Assembly (NCBI RefSeq): GCF_032062135.1
Contig: NC_092862.1
Coordinates: forward strand, 44,428,783 to 44,492,782
Source: Pyxicephalus adspersus
Lineage: Eukaryota; Chordata; Amphibia; Anura; Pyxicephalidae
Direction of reading: 5' to 3'
Length of the DNA: 64,000 nt
Shown here: one piece after another, positions 37,393-50,700 of the stretch
How the letters are laid out: every line of letters starts with the position of its first letter
Position numbering within the stretch: the stretch's first letter is position 1
The notes under the pieces: model-generated
Database searches by the model: none
The model's input: only the letters and a program-made list of their open reading frames with translations
What the model was told of the DNA's origin: nothing
Position numbers and translations under genes: made by a program

Positions 37393-40300
37393 CTGCAAAG
37401 AAGAAAATATGAGGAAGAAGGATAAGTAAACCTGCTCTTGCAGTAGTGTTTTAATGCTGAGTATCTGTTAATCCTTAAGTTTGGATAAAGTGTTGAAGGT
37501 TAGATGCTCTGGTTGTACTTTGCCTGAGATTTCCCCTTAAGTATCACTGAGATGGGAAATGGGAAGGAATTCTTCCCCATACGAGCCATTAAAAAAATGG
37601 TCTGTCTCCTTACTTAGATTATTAATAAATTGTTTTTATTGCTTCCTGTCCCCCAGGTAACTAGTTCTACTTGTTTCCCATTCTAGTGACCACACTTTCC
37701 TTCCCATTCTATCCACAAAAGGAGTTGCAGGAGTTCACTGCTATAAAACTTTGATGTACACAGTCTCTTCCACTTTTCATTTGTAAGGGAAATGAAAATT
37801 GAATTGTACAGTTTTATAATTAAATAAGTCAACTTAATGCCTGGTTTCAGCCTTGTCATTTATACACCATCATTTCATTGCTGCATTATGAAAGGAGCAA
37901 TTATTTACACCACAGGTACAAAGTAGCAGTAACCAATTCATTTTGCAATGTCAGAGCAGTATGGGCTGATATCTGATTGGCCTGTAATTAAGCTCTACAA
38001 TATGTGAGACAAAGGTCAACATAACTTACTCCTAATCATATGGTATGCCTAATAATTACAATTGTCTTATCACAAATCTTTGCTAGATGTTGCTATGCAC
38101 AGAATTTCTAACTTAAAGACATTATTCATTTTATAGAAACTAAAATATCCACTGCTTCTAGCCTCATATTCATAAAAGATGAATGAGCACTGTACACAGT
38201 GCCTGTCCTATGGAAGGAGGAGAACCTCCTCCTCTCACTTGTATAGCAATCATTCCTGACTGATCAATGAACAATATTCAGCAACTGCCGTACACATACT
38301 AACCTAGAGCCCCATACAAGTGTATGAAGGCTCACTGAGGAGGAGTATGTGTTGCACCACTGCAATAGTAAAGAGGTTGGGGATGGATTACATTTCTTTA
38401 AATTCCATGGAGGGTGGCCAATACCAGCTTTATTTTCATGTATTTCCATTAAAAAAAAAAAAGTCTTTTGCATCAACCATTATAGTATAGCAACTCCTTA
38501 GATATAACCTTGGAAATAGCAGTAACCGTCAAAGTATACCATTTATTCCTATATTCTGGCATTCTAATAAAAGTAGCTGTCTTCACATTGCAATATCTGC
38601 TCAAGCCCCTTGTACCTGGAGTAAAGTTTGGGTTTCCTCGAAGACGTTGGTTTCTTTGCTCAAAGAATCTGAAGACTGTATAAAAAAGCATGTCATCAGA
38701 TGCCTGCTTTGCAGCATCCAAGAACTTGCGAGCCGATATGCTGTCATGTCCGCCAATACTTCTCACAAACCTCAGAGCGGCAAGAACTTGATGTTTAGAT
38801 AATAAAACTTCAACAATCTCATCATTGGCTGTGGAAAGTCTCTGCAGAGATAAGATAGACATAAGCAGTCAGCTACAGCAGCATTTCTACATTTAACACT
38901 ACTATATTATTACACCGTTAGAATTTATTCAAATTCTCTCTGCACATTTGCTTCCAAGAATATTATATTCCATGTAAATCAAATTTTCCAAGTGAAGAAA
39001 AAAAATTCAGTAGTGTCGCCAAATAAATTTAAGTAGTCATTTATCTGTCTACAAAAACCAAAAATTGGTATTTAGATAGCATTTTAAGAGTCTCCATTTG
39101 GATGCCAATATTCTATAAGCAACAATGATTACCTTTAACATGTCGAGGGAGAGCTGGTGTGCTGGGGGATAGACACTTTCTAAAGACAGTAACAGGCAGG
39201 CCTGGAAGTACAATAGAAAATGAGAATACAGACCTATTCTCCAAAGAAAGAATATCTTGATTACAGCCAGGACTTACCCACTCTGTTCGGACCATAAAAA
39301 AGCTCATTATATTGTGACAGTGGTTATGTTTGTTTTAAGTGACACACATATTCTAAACCAAACACATTCTGTATAAGAGCATATAAACTTATCTTTCTGA
39401 CAACCATGACTCTTTAAACTGTATCACTTTGCTAATTGTTGGCTAGTGCAGGTATTTAACATGTCACCTGCTCCTCTTAGTAAACAATGTCTTTTTTCAA
39501 CCAGTTTGTAAGCCTTATAGTGATGTACAAATCAGGGGAACAGCTAATTACCGGTAACACATTCAGAAGTATCCAATACCTGTAGTGGTTTAGAAAATGG
39601 TAAAGGTTGCAGACACGTGTCACCGGCAAAAATACAGCATTTGCTTTTACAGGATGTGTTACTTATTGGGCCTGCAGTTAACAGGGTGACCTTGAAGATC
39701 TTTCACTGAATGATTATGCAAGTTCCCATTTCTGACTCTTTAGAAATAAAATAAATATTGCCTGGTTGGTGTTCTGATCCTCTGTCTTTAATACCTTCTG
39801 AATCAACCCAAGAATGAGTATACAGCTCAGGATTATCTTGATATCCAGGCAATTGGCATTCTTTAGAAGAAGTTTAGCAATAGCAGCTCTCATAAGGTCC
39901 ACTATTAGGAAACCTGTTGAGAGAAACACAGAGGCTACACACAATAAATGTGTGGAAGGTGAAATGCAATCTGCTTTTCACACTAGTTTGATATAATTTG
40001 GAATTCCTCAACAGATGTATGTATTCACCCTAAATTTAACCTGCTTTTGCATTCCCATGGATTTGTATAAGACTTAAGGGGTCCTTAAGTCCAGTCACTG
40101 AAGACCAAAATGTGAACACTTTTCAATATTTCTCTGACAGCAGTAAATTACCAAATAGTTTGCAAATAATAGGAAAATTATGCCCAAATTCAACCTGTAT
40201 GTGGACTGGAGTGCTAAGTGTAAAGAAGCTCTTTAGACATGAACAAATGTGCTTTAAATTACTGTCAGTCAATTCAATGTAAGTGAAGGGTCCATTAACA

Positions 40301-43300
40301 CTCTAGTAACAAATAAAAACACTGAATTTGTAATATGAATGTAAGCCAAGTCCAAGCTTAACAGGTACTTTTTTCAGAAAAAGAGGGAACTAAAGTAAAT
40401 GCAATGATTATATAAAACACATGGAATGTATGTTTTGTTTTAATAGGTGGACTTTAAAATGCTAACTGCTTGGGTCAGATCTCAAGCTATGGTCTCTCCA
40501 CTTCGGAAAGATGCATGAATGACATACCAGAGGTTTGGAGTCACTGAGCACATGATACTGAAGGAACTGGTGGAGCATATAGAAGAGGTTGTGCTGTACC
40601 AATGTCTTTATTACCAGTTCATATAAGTAGTGCTGCAAGAGGAAGAAAATGGGATTTAGTTACTTGCACAGTGTTATCTAATAACCAACAAAAACACAAT
40701 ACCAGTATTGGACATGTTCAGGATTTTTTATTTTTCTTTATTGGTATAACAAAATACCTTACAGGGATGCCTGTTATTCACACATATTGTAACCTTTACA
40801 GTAAGACTATTTAAGGCTGCTAAAGAGGTTGCCTTTATTTCATGTTTCATAGCGGGGACTGAGGCAAGCAACTGTCCAATAACATCTCCATTTCAAGTTT
40901 TATAATAACTTAGTTTAGGTAGGTGATGAGATGGCCTTTGTTGGGGTCTTCTAACCTAGCATCAAGTTTATAATTTTGCTCTGACAGGTAGAAAATACCA
41001 GTAAACAGCACAAGAAGTAATGCCTCCTGAAACTCCTCCACTGAGAAAACCATTACCAGAGCAAAATCTTAAATTCTGGAGAAATATATGCATACCATAC
41101 CTGTACAGGGATTTGAAACTGGTTCAGAGAACGGATATACTCCATGAGGACAGCAATGATGAACTTATGTGGTGCCTCCTAAAAAAACAAAATCAATGAA
41201 AAGTCTAAAAATGTATTTTAGTCACCCTGCCAATCATCTGCATCCAATTTTGCAACTAAGTATTCTAAAAGTTTTCATGTGCGGTGTATAGGAAAGCAAG
41301 CAGACTTACCTTCAGATCAGTGAATACAGACAATACATGTGTGTACATGTCAGACTGGTCTATGACAGCTTGTCCCCGCACAGGTCTCTTTACAAGAGCG
41401 TTACTTCTGCCTTGACTGGTCTCAACTGCCTGTAACACACAGAACACAGTCAGGCCCAGGACATGAGAGCATTCCAATATGTACTACCCGTACAACTTAT
41501 ACAAATATATCTACAATTATTTTTTGCACCCAATTCTATCAGCTTACAATGCACAATCTGGGCAAGCATTCAAATTAGATATATTGTATGTTTTCTATAT
41601 TATTATGATTATTAATAATAATGAATAGGATTTATATAACAACGAAATTTTAAGCAGTGCTGTACATTAAATAGGGGTTGCAATTGACAGACAGATACAG
41701 GCAGAAGGAGAGGACCCTGCCCTGAAGAGCTTACAATCTAGGAGGTGGGGGAAGAATCACACAACAGGATGGGAGATACTATTTCATTTTTTATATTTAA
41801 TCCATATATCTGTATGACACATCATTCAGTGTTTTCCTGTCTTAACCTGTGCTGGACAGAATATAGAAGCAGACACTGCTGACTTGGTTCTGAAAATGCT
41901 CACTCTCTGGCTTTCTGTAGTTATTGACCAAGAAAAACTATGCAGCTAGTGAACTCAGGACTCTGTACTTGGCAACAGTTCACTGATATAAAATAACACT
42001 ATATAGAAAGGTACCTAATGTTACCTGGGCTGCACTTCCTTGCTTCCCTGATACACCAACAGTGTCGTTTGGTTATAAATGTAGTGTTTCTAGGCATATA
42101 CACCCCTTCTACCTACCACAATACAATGCTCGTGTGTGTGAGCAGCAATGATCAAAACCAAACATTCTATCAAGACTCAAAGCATTATCATATAAATATA
42201 AACAGTAAGAACAGTATTTGCACCAGATCTTTATGCCCCAGCAGGAAGTACAGTGAAGGTGAGAGCAGCTAAACTGTCCACCTATAAAATAAGCTTAATT
42301 TATGTTTTGATGGTTACATGCAGGAAAGGCCTTCATTGAACACGGGTGATGGGTCCCTGAACAGACATAGCAGATCTTACCACTGTGTAGCTGTGCTCGG
42401 CCTCCAGGTACTTCTTATATTCACAGTTGAGTTTGTCGAACACTGTAGCAATTACTGGAAGTGATGCCCTATCCTTTTCTGATAACACTGAAGAACACAT
42501 ATAATATTGTTTAGGTTCATGCTGACAAGCTGGGTAATATATGTTATAATATCCTCTTGCCAGTACTTACTCTGTGAGCAAACTGATAAAATTACAGCTT
42601 TACAGTCTTTGCGCTGAAGTAAAAAATCCATTAGTCGGCCCTTGTCTGTGAGCATGTGCACAATAGGCTGCAGTTTGATACGGAGATACCATAGGTAACC
42701 TATGTATGGACATGAGAAGAAAAAAAAAGGGAATCCTCAAAAGTGTAAGGGAACAGATATAAGAATCACTGTCAAGAAGTTCTTCTGCTTTTAAAATTTA
42801 TCTTCTTATAACATACAAATAGACTGCCACCATAATCTAATGATATGCACACCTAACCTCTAAAGATATCAGACATAGAAAACAAAACAGCCAGAACTCT
42901 TACCTTCGCTGGCACTGATTATAATATCTGGCTGAAACACAATCCAGGAAGAAGAATCTGTTAAGCTAAGGAACAAAAACACCATTTGGAGCAACCACAT
43001 AACACTTCAGCTTCCTAACAGACAAAATGGATAGCACAGGTAGCAATGATGACAACATATTTAGGCAAACTGTGATTGCAGTCCTGTCAAGTTGTTTGTA
43101 ATACTTTGTAAACAGGTTATTTTGTTTACATTTTTTTCTGCACACAGTTACAGAAAGCAGTATAAATCACAGTGTACTTAAAATCAATCTCTGCCACACC
43201 AAGGTTTTAGCGTTAAAATGCTCTCTATAAATACATGTATGTCAGAGACCATCTGCAGGGATCCTCATCCAAACCTTGTGGCATAGGCTCAGCCTTTAAA

Positions 43301-44744
43301 TCAATATAGAAAGGATACAGAGTTTGCATGGAATTGGGAGCTGTCCAGCCACAGCTGCAGGACCTGCGAAAAAAAAACATCTCAAATATATTGATCAAGG
43401 AATAAATAGTTTTTCAAATGTTTTATTAGTTTATAATTTTTTAAATGTTACTTTGGTTTATCAGGACAAAATATCAAAATGCTGCCATCATAATACACAT
43501 TTTTAATGACGTCAAGCAGCCAAACATTATACAAAAAGAAAACACACACTGACCACAGTAATACATACCTGTCAAGGGGATATTATAGGGATGTATAGAG
43601 CGGGCAGGCAGCACTGGCTGGTGTAAGACTACTGTGCCATCACTCTCTCCTCGCAGGCGAATGTCAAAGATCACAGATGTCTGCAAACATAAAAAGTATG
43701 AATAAAGGGCTTGGAAATACATAATTACACAAGTAATAGGTATACAATATTACATGCCTTCTTACCTCAGTATCCTGGTGATGAACTACTACCAGGTTGT
43801 CTACAACATTAAGTGCAAATTTCCCTGTTCTGTTCAGTTTCAGAATGTGCGTCTTTTTGCATGAACCTTCCCTGAAGAGAGATTGTAAGAGTGGAAGGAG
43901 AACATGATAAGATGCAGGGAGAATAGGCTTATACATGTGAATGGCGATAGATGATCATCTGCTGTTTTCTATCTGTTTTTCCCTAACATTAAAAATGTAT
44001 CAGAATCAAAGATACAGCAGATGATCACCACATAAATTCAACACATTAAATCGGACCACAGTCATTCTTTAAAATTCAGAAACAGACAGGCTGCTCAAGG
44101 GGGCTTAAACAGTTTGATTACTTCCAATCTGTTCAATGATATTTAAAGAACTTGAACCACATGATTAAGTGTGACCGAACACATATCAAACTTTTTATTC
44201 AGATATATTAGGGAAAAAAAAAGTAGTAATACAATTGAATTCTATACCGTGGAAGGTGATAGAGGACAACCTCAGCTCCAGGGCTGCTGGAAGCTTTTGC
44301 GTGATGTCTCAAGAACAGAACATAAAGCTGCCCGTATCTAATTAGAAAAGATAAGACAGAACAATAAAATAATATCATAACAATAAGGTAGATGCAGATA
44401 ATTCAATCTCCTGCCTATTTCTGCAACACTTACATTGTTGCCATTGCAATGTCTCTTTCAGAAATCTTTGCTGGTTTTATGGAAGATACTGGTAGCTCAA
44501 TTTCAAACTTTGCCATCTTTGACAATGTTCCACTCTGTTGAGATACAAAATAAAAAAAAACTAGTTGAAGAACCATATAAATGCAAGAAATATTAGAAGG
44601 GCCTTTTCTGAGTACACAAGTCTATCGGGGGCAGCAGACAAAGATATAACTTCAAGATAAATAGTAGATATAACTGTAGATATAACTACAAAGATAAATA
44701 AGAGAGCCTAAAAAAATGCCTTAGTCTATATAAAGACCAAAAGA

Positions 44745-44775
<31 letters not shown>

Positions 44776-47700
44776 GATTGCTGTGTTAGGCTTGTAACAA
44801 AAATTCCAGCTTATTATTGCCTACACTTCCCCCCGATGTTACAGAGTTAAAAATGTTCTCTTGCCATTTAACAGTATTCAGGCTGCCTAGACTCTATTGC
44901 CGCAATACAGGGGTAGGTAACTTGCTCCTTCCTACCCAGCAAGTCCAGATATTTACCAAAGGATTTAATGGAGAAAAAGTTTGTAGTGTGAAAACATGCT
45001 AGGAGAGTATTGGGGGTTTAATAGGAGAGTAATAGGCAAAGTGATACTTTCTAATAAATAAAAAGAATGACAATGGTCTTGGGGGTCCTAACCCACCACT
45101 TATGTTTCTGCATTAGCTAGTGTTCAGCTTCTGAAGTGCTAACTTACCCTGAAGTGGAATGGCTGCAGCACATTACATAAATTGGCAGTAGACAGCAGTA
45201 TGACGCTGCTCTCCGGACAGTACATGTACCAGTTCACATTGATACTCTGACTCTTCAGGAACTTTAATGTCCGCTTTTCAGCAAGCACCTGCAAACATAG
45301 AACAATTTCAATTGAAGAACCAGTACAAAAACTACATAATTATTTTTATTAAAAAGACAATAAATGAGTATAGATGTCATTTGTTTTCCCAACAAGATAC
45401 CTGATAAAACTCAATTCCTTGGTCGGTTATGAAGACAATCTCTGTGGCACTAGTCCAGCAAAATCCCAAAATCTTTGCATTTTTTGTCTTAAAAAGAAAG
45501 TTAACAGTTTAGAAGCCATGACAAGTGTTCTTTTAGTAGCAATAAAAAAAAAAAAAAAAAAGATAATTGGTAAAGATTCTTTAAGTACCGGCAAGTCAAA
45601 AGGAAGGGAATAAATAAAGACATATACAATAATGGAAAACATAAAGATATAGATAAAGTTATAAATGTCTGTCATTCCCTAAATTTGGACATGAATGAAT
45701 TTAGGGTAAAAAAAGTAAAGCAAAAAGTGCTGCGTAATTATGTTGGCGCTATATAAATCCTGTTTAATAATAATGATTTCATATCATCCATGTAAATTAT
45801 GAAATGCATGTCATAACAATTACACTTCCTTTTGAAGGACTTTTACTTCTTTGGGTGTCTACACTGGAGACTGACCTCAGATGAAAAAATATTTTAGGTG
45901 CATGTATACCCAAAACCTACAAATCTGCATACTTTATGGTACAAAAGGAAAAAAAGATTTTCTGAGTAACAGGATTAAAGTAAAACTACAGGTATTACAT
46001 ACATATCAATACCCAAATATCTACAACACTGTACAGCTAGTCCTCAACACTGAATTAGTCCTCGGTCCACAACACTGAATTAGCTGTACAACACTGTACA
46101 GCTAATTCACCTTTGTCACACTGCACAGTTTTTCACTTAATACAGGAGACAATTCGTGTATTCTCACATGGTGTAGTTTGTGGATTTTCTTGCAGATGTT
46201 TTTACTATGCAAAGGACATATAAACTATGGCAGGGACATTAGATTTGCATCACGGCTATGAACTCTGTAAGGCACTGTGTAACATATAATATGATAATAA
46301 TAATCTGTTCAGAGGAATAAAACATACCAAAGGTCCTAACCCATCTCTGCGCTGTCCCAAAACAAATAACTGAAGCTTAACTTTCAGTTTAAAGCAGATG
46401 TTTATCATCACGCAGGTCAGTATCTTGAGGTCTGCAAGCTGCCTGGTTTCTGAGATTTATCCAACCAGGGTGCAGATTATTTACAACATACCGGCCATGA
46501 TTTAAAGTGTATTATCCATAAAAGCACAACACAATACAGAGCCCTTACCTTACATTCTTGTGAATATTCCAGCTGAGAATAATCTTGAATTAGGTTGATA
46601 AAATCCTAATAAATAGAAACCAAAAAAGTGAATACAATGAAATTATATAAATTATATATAAATTATATTGACTATTATAATTATATTAAACAAAAGTTAA
46701 ATTTAGTTATTTTGACACCGTACAATGAATAATCATTTCCCGAGACCTCACTTATGTTAAGTCTAAGGAAAAGAAAAAAAGGAAACATGAGATTTGCAGA
46801 CCACTGTTATACAGAAATCAGCAAATTACTCACCACAGATTTAGCTGTTCTTTGCACGGCTAGAATTTTGTTTCCCAATGAGAATTTGATACATTTCACT
46901 TCTCCCTTGTCTTCCATTCTAGAAAATAAAAATCCAGTTATAATGGCAGACATAGGCTGTCTGTAGTCAGGTGCAGACTACCCAATGTGCAAGTTAACAT
47001 TCTGAATTATATATAGGGCATGGAACAACACATAGGGGAACCTTGGGAGGGAATTCTCACCAACTCAAGGTATACAGCTCCCATATATTATACGAGTTGT
47101 GTCTTATGTGACATTGCAACACACAGAGAGGATTTAATATTATTACACAATATTTATATAGCACCGACATAATACACAGCACTGTACATGTCAAGACAAG
47201 TCTATAGTCATGTCACTAGCTGTCCCTCAAAGGGGGTTCACATTCTAATGTTCCTAAGATAGTCATATGTCATTAATACAGTATAAGGCCAATATTTGGG
47301 GGGGGGCAGCCAATTAACCTAACCGCATGTTTTCGGAATATGGGAGGAAGCAAACCCACACAAACATGAGGAGAACCTGCAAACTCCATGCAGATAGTGT
47401 GCTGGCTGGGATTCGAACCTGGGACCTAGCGCTGTAAAGGCCAAAGTGCCAACCTCTTAGCCACCCCATACCCCTACACCAGTCATTCTCAACCATGGTT
47501 CCATAGATCCCTAGGAATTCTCCTAAGGTTGCTAGGGGCTCCATGAACTGACTTTCCATTTGATATTTGAATAGTTTGGGGCCCACGCCACCTAGCAGCA
47601 TGAATCTAATAACGTTTAGTTGTCTATATAGGTAGTATTCTGTTCGCCATGATAAAGGGGCCATTCTTTCAAACTGGCCACCAATTTAGGAAAAACTTTT

Positions 47701-50700
47701 TAGATTAAATAAAAGCTATGAAGCTGGGAAACTGCTATTGTCATAATTAAAAAGTCAGTTTTCCTTTGGTACCTCATCACCATTTATTAAGAAATATTTG
47801 CAAAGCACTATACAAAACTAGATGAATTTTATTACCGGAAAGAAATGGGAATTCTGTCCTCTGGGCCTTTGACCACAACCCCTGTGGCTCCTCCAGACCG
47901 CACAGCAAACACCTTATGGGAAGACAAATGAATTTGTGTAAATACCCAAACAGGTCATTAAATTAAAAAAAGGTTATGAATTATAGAACTAAAGAAAAGA
48001 AAAAAGCAAAACAAAAACAACATAAGCAGCACACTTCTGCAATACATTTCCCTGTGTTTTACACCTGTGATTCTGCAAGTACAGAGTTTACCTGTTGATC
48101 TGTTAGAAATGCACGCAGCTATTTGTACTGTGAGCTGACAACACGCCGCTTGTTTGGTGGTGGAGTATTGTCAGCCCTCGTCTAGTTATCTTTGTGATAC
48201 ACAACCAAACCCTTCCTTCTCATCTCCAGTACATTCTGTGGTCCAACATGATCCTCACACGATGCTCCTCACACCTCAAAGTAACTTTGGCACACATTAT
48301 GGAGCACGGAGGTTTGTTTTTAAGGAGCTGTCCTAGCACAGCGCACAGTAACATGCTCAGAAACACACATTTGTTGAAGTGGTGCATATGTGTGAATCCA
48401 ACCAGACACTTTGATACACAGGAAGTGTGCACTGGGAAAAAATATTTCAATCATACATTAGAAATACTCAAAGAAAAAAAAATGAAGAGATGAACCTCAG
48501 GCATATAGTAGAGTTTAAAAATCTTTGTAGCTGTGTGTGCTGTGCATCAATAGCTGTGTTTGTATACACAGAGAGTCAATGAATTCAACAGAAACAAGCC
48601 AATGGCTGCTATAGTCAGGAGGAGATCACATGGGAAATTAAAAAAAAGGAAGTGCTTGTTAAGAAAAATCATGTGACTAAATAGAGGTTCTGCATGCACC
48701 ATAAGAAAAAGACAAGAAGTGTATAAAAGACAGAACTACTAAAGAAGAACTCTACACATAAAAAGAAGATAAAAAGCCCATTAAATATAATGAAATAATA
48801 CCATATTATGTCCAGATTCTGATGGTCAACAACCATAAACTCTGACCCAGGTCACCCAGGACCCACCCCAGCCTCTGACTGAGCAGTGAAAGGAGAAGCA
48901 GTACAATGACCAGATAACCTATCTGCTTTCTTTTGCCAGCGCTTCTTTCTTACAGTTATTGCAAGAAGATAATATTAGATCAAGTGCAGATACAAACACT
49001 GCTTTTATTTAAAAAATACATTTGAATATGTATTTAAAATAACTGTTTGTAAATCTGTAATTTAATTGTGTCCTCTAGATCAAATTAAAGATGTGTATCA
49101 TTCTTTAATGAAAACTTGAGTGATCAGGTAAAATACAATTCATTTACTTTTTAGAAACTAAATACACTGTAAGGCAAATAAAAAAATAAGGAAACACAAT
49201 ACAACAACCATAAAAAAAACTTGTCTATAAACAAAATAATAGGATGGTCTCTGCTTATCTCCTTATTTCTTAATCCTGTATATTACCTGCTTTAGTATAA
49301 ATCAGTGATAGTTGAAGCCTTAGATCTTCCCCGGTGGTAACGTTGGGAAAAGGCCTCCAGCTACCATTAATTCTTGGGTTGTCTTGCATAAACTACACAT
49401 TTGAGATCTCCCTAAAGTACATCAATGATATCCAGGAAAGATCCAAATGTGTCCCATGTCAGCCTGATAAAAGCAAGCTGTCCTCCATTATTTTCTGGTA
49501 ACATACTACATTCATCTTACCATCAATTTCCATAAAGTCATTTGTGCTGCTGTATCCCCCCACCCCCACAAAGACTATGAGAGATCCACCTCCATGCTTC
49601 ACAGTAGGGATGAAGTCCTTTTCATTATAGCCCTTGTTGCATCCTCTCCAAATGGTATTATTGGTTGTGACCACAAATTCCAATTTTGGTCTTAACACTT
49701 CAAAGGACTGCAAAACTTGCAGGGTAAGTATAAGTGGCAAGTTTTATTGTAAGAGTTTTGCAATACTGGCACAGTAAGGCTTTTTTCTTTCATCTTGACC
49801 ATGTAGCCCATTTTTATTTAAGTGCCTCCTTATTGTGCAGCCACTTGTAGGGAAGTGTTTCAGCTGAAAGGGGCTGGTGAGGTTTTCTTGCATCTTGATA
49901 AATTTTCCTGGCAGTTTCAGCTGAAATCTTGGTTGGTCCTGTGGCTTGGTAACAACAGAAGCCATAAATTTCCCCTTTTCAGCATTTTAACACAGACAGG
50001 CATTTTGGAAACTTTAGATGTGTTTTTTTATATAATAAAACAACCTTTTCTTGTAGGTGCATTGGCAGTTCTTTCGCTTTCCCCATTGCTTGGTATCCTG
50101 CAAGTCATTCATGTAAATTATCCATTTATACATAGAGCTGGATCAGAACCAAGAAGTGACCGGTCTGGTACTGTACCTTACTGGTGTGTATTATCAGCCC
50201 GAATATTGAAGGGTATAGAAACTGTGATCAGCCCCATCTGGGTGAATCTGGTATCATGTCATGATCACACAATTATAGAATGATAAATTGCCTCCTAAAT
50301 AGAAGGAAAGTTTTCTGCATGATCAGCCAAGCAAAGGCCAATATTTCACAGATTCTGCCACGGTGTGTAACGCTCTGATCACAGGTGTATATGTGGGGTA
50401 ATGAACACTTACCTGCAGACAGGTACAGCACTATATAAATACAAAATAACATTAAGATAAACAGAGCACAATATAAATACAGCACAACATTAATATAAAC
50501 AGAGCACAATATTCATATAAATACAGCACAATATTAATATAAACAGAGCACAATATATATAGAGCACAACAATATAAATAAAGCACAACATTATTTATAA
50601 ACAGAGCACAATATAAATACAGCACAACATTATTATAAATACAGCACAACATTAATATAAACAGAGCACAATATAAATACAGCACAACATTATTATAAAT

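Noticed and set aside
45391..45401. RMC1 intron 5 donor GTATCTTG as a second U12 intron
   Set aside because: One base off the U12 core and no TTCCTTAAC-like branch site near its acceptor.
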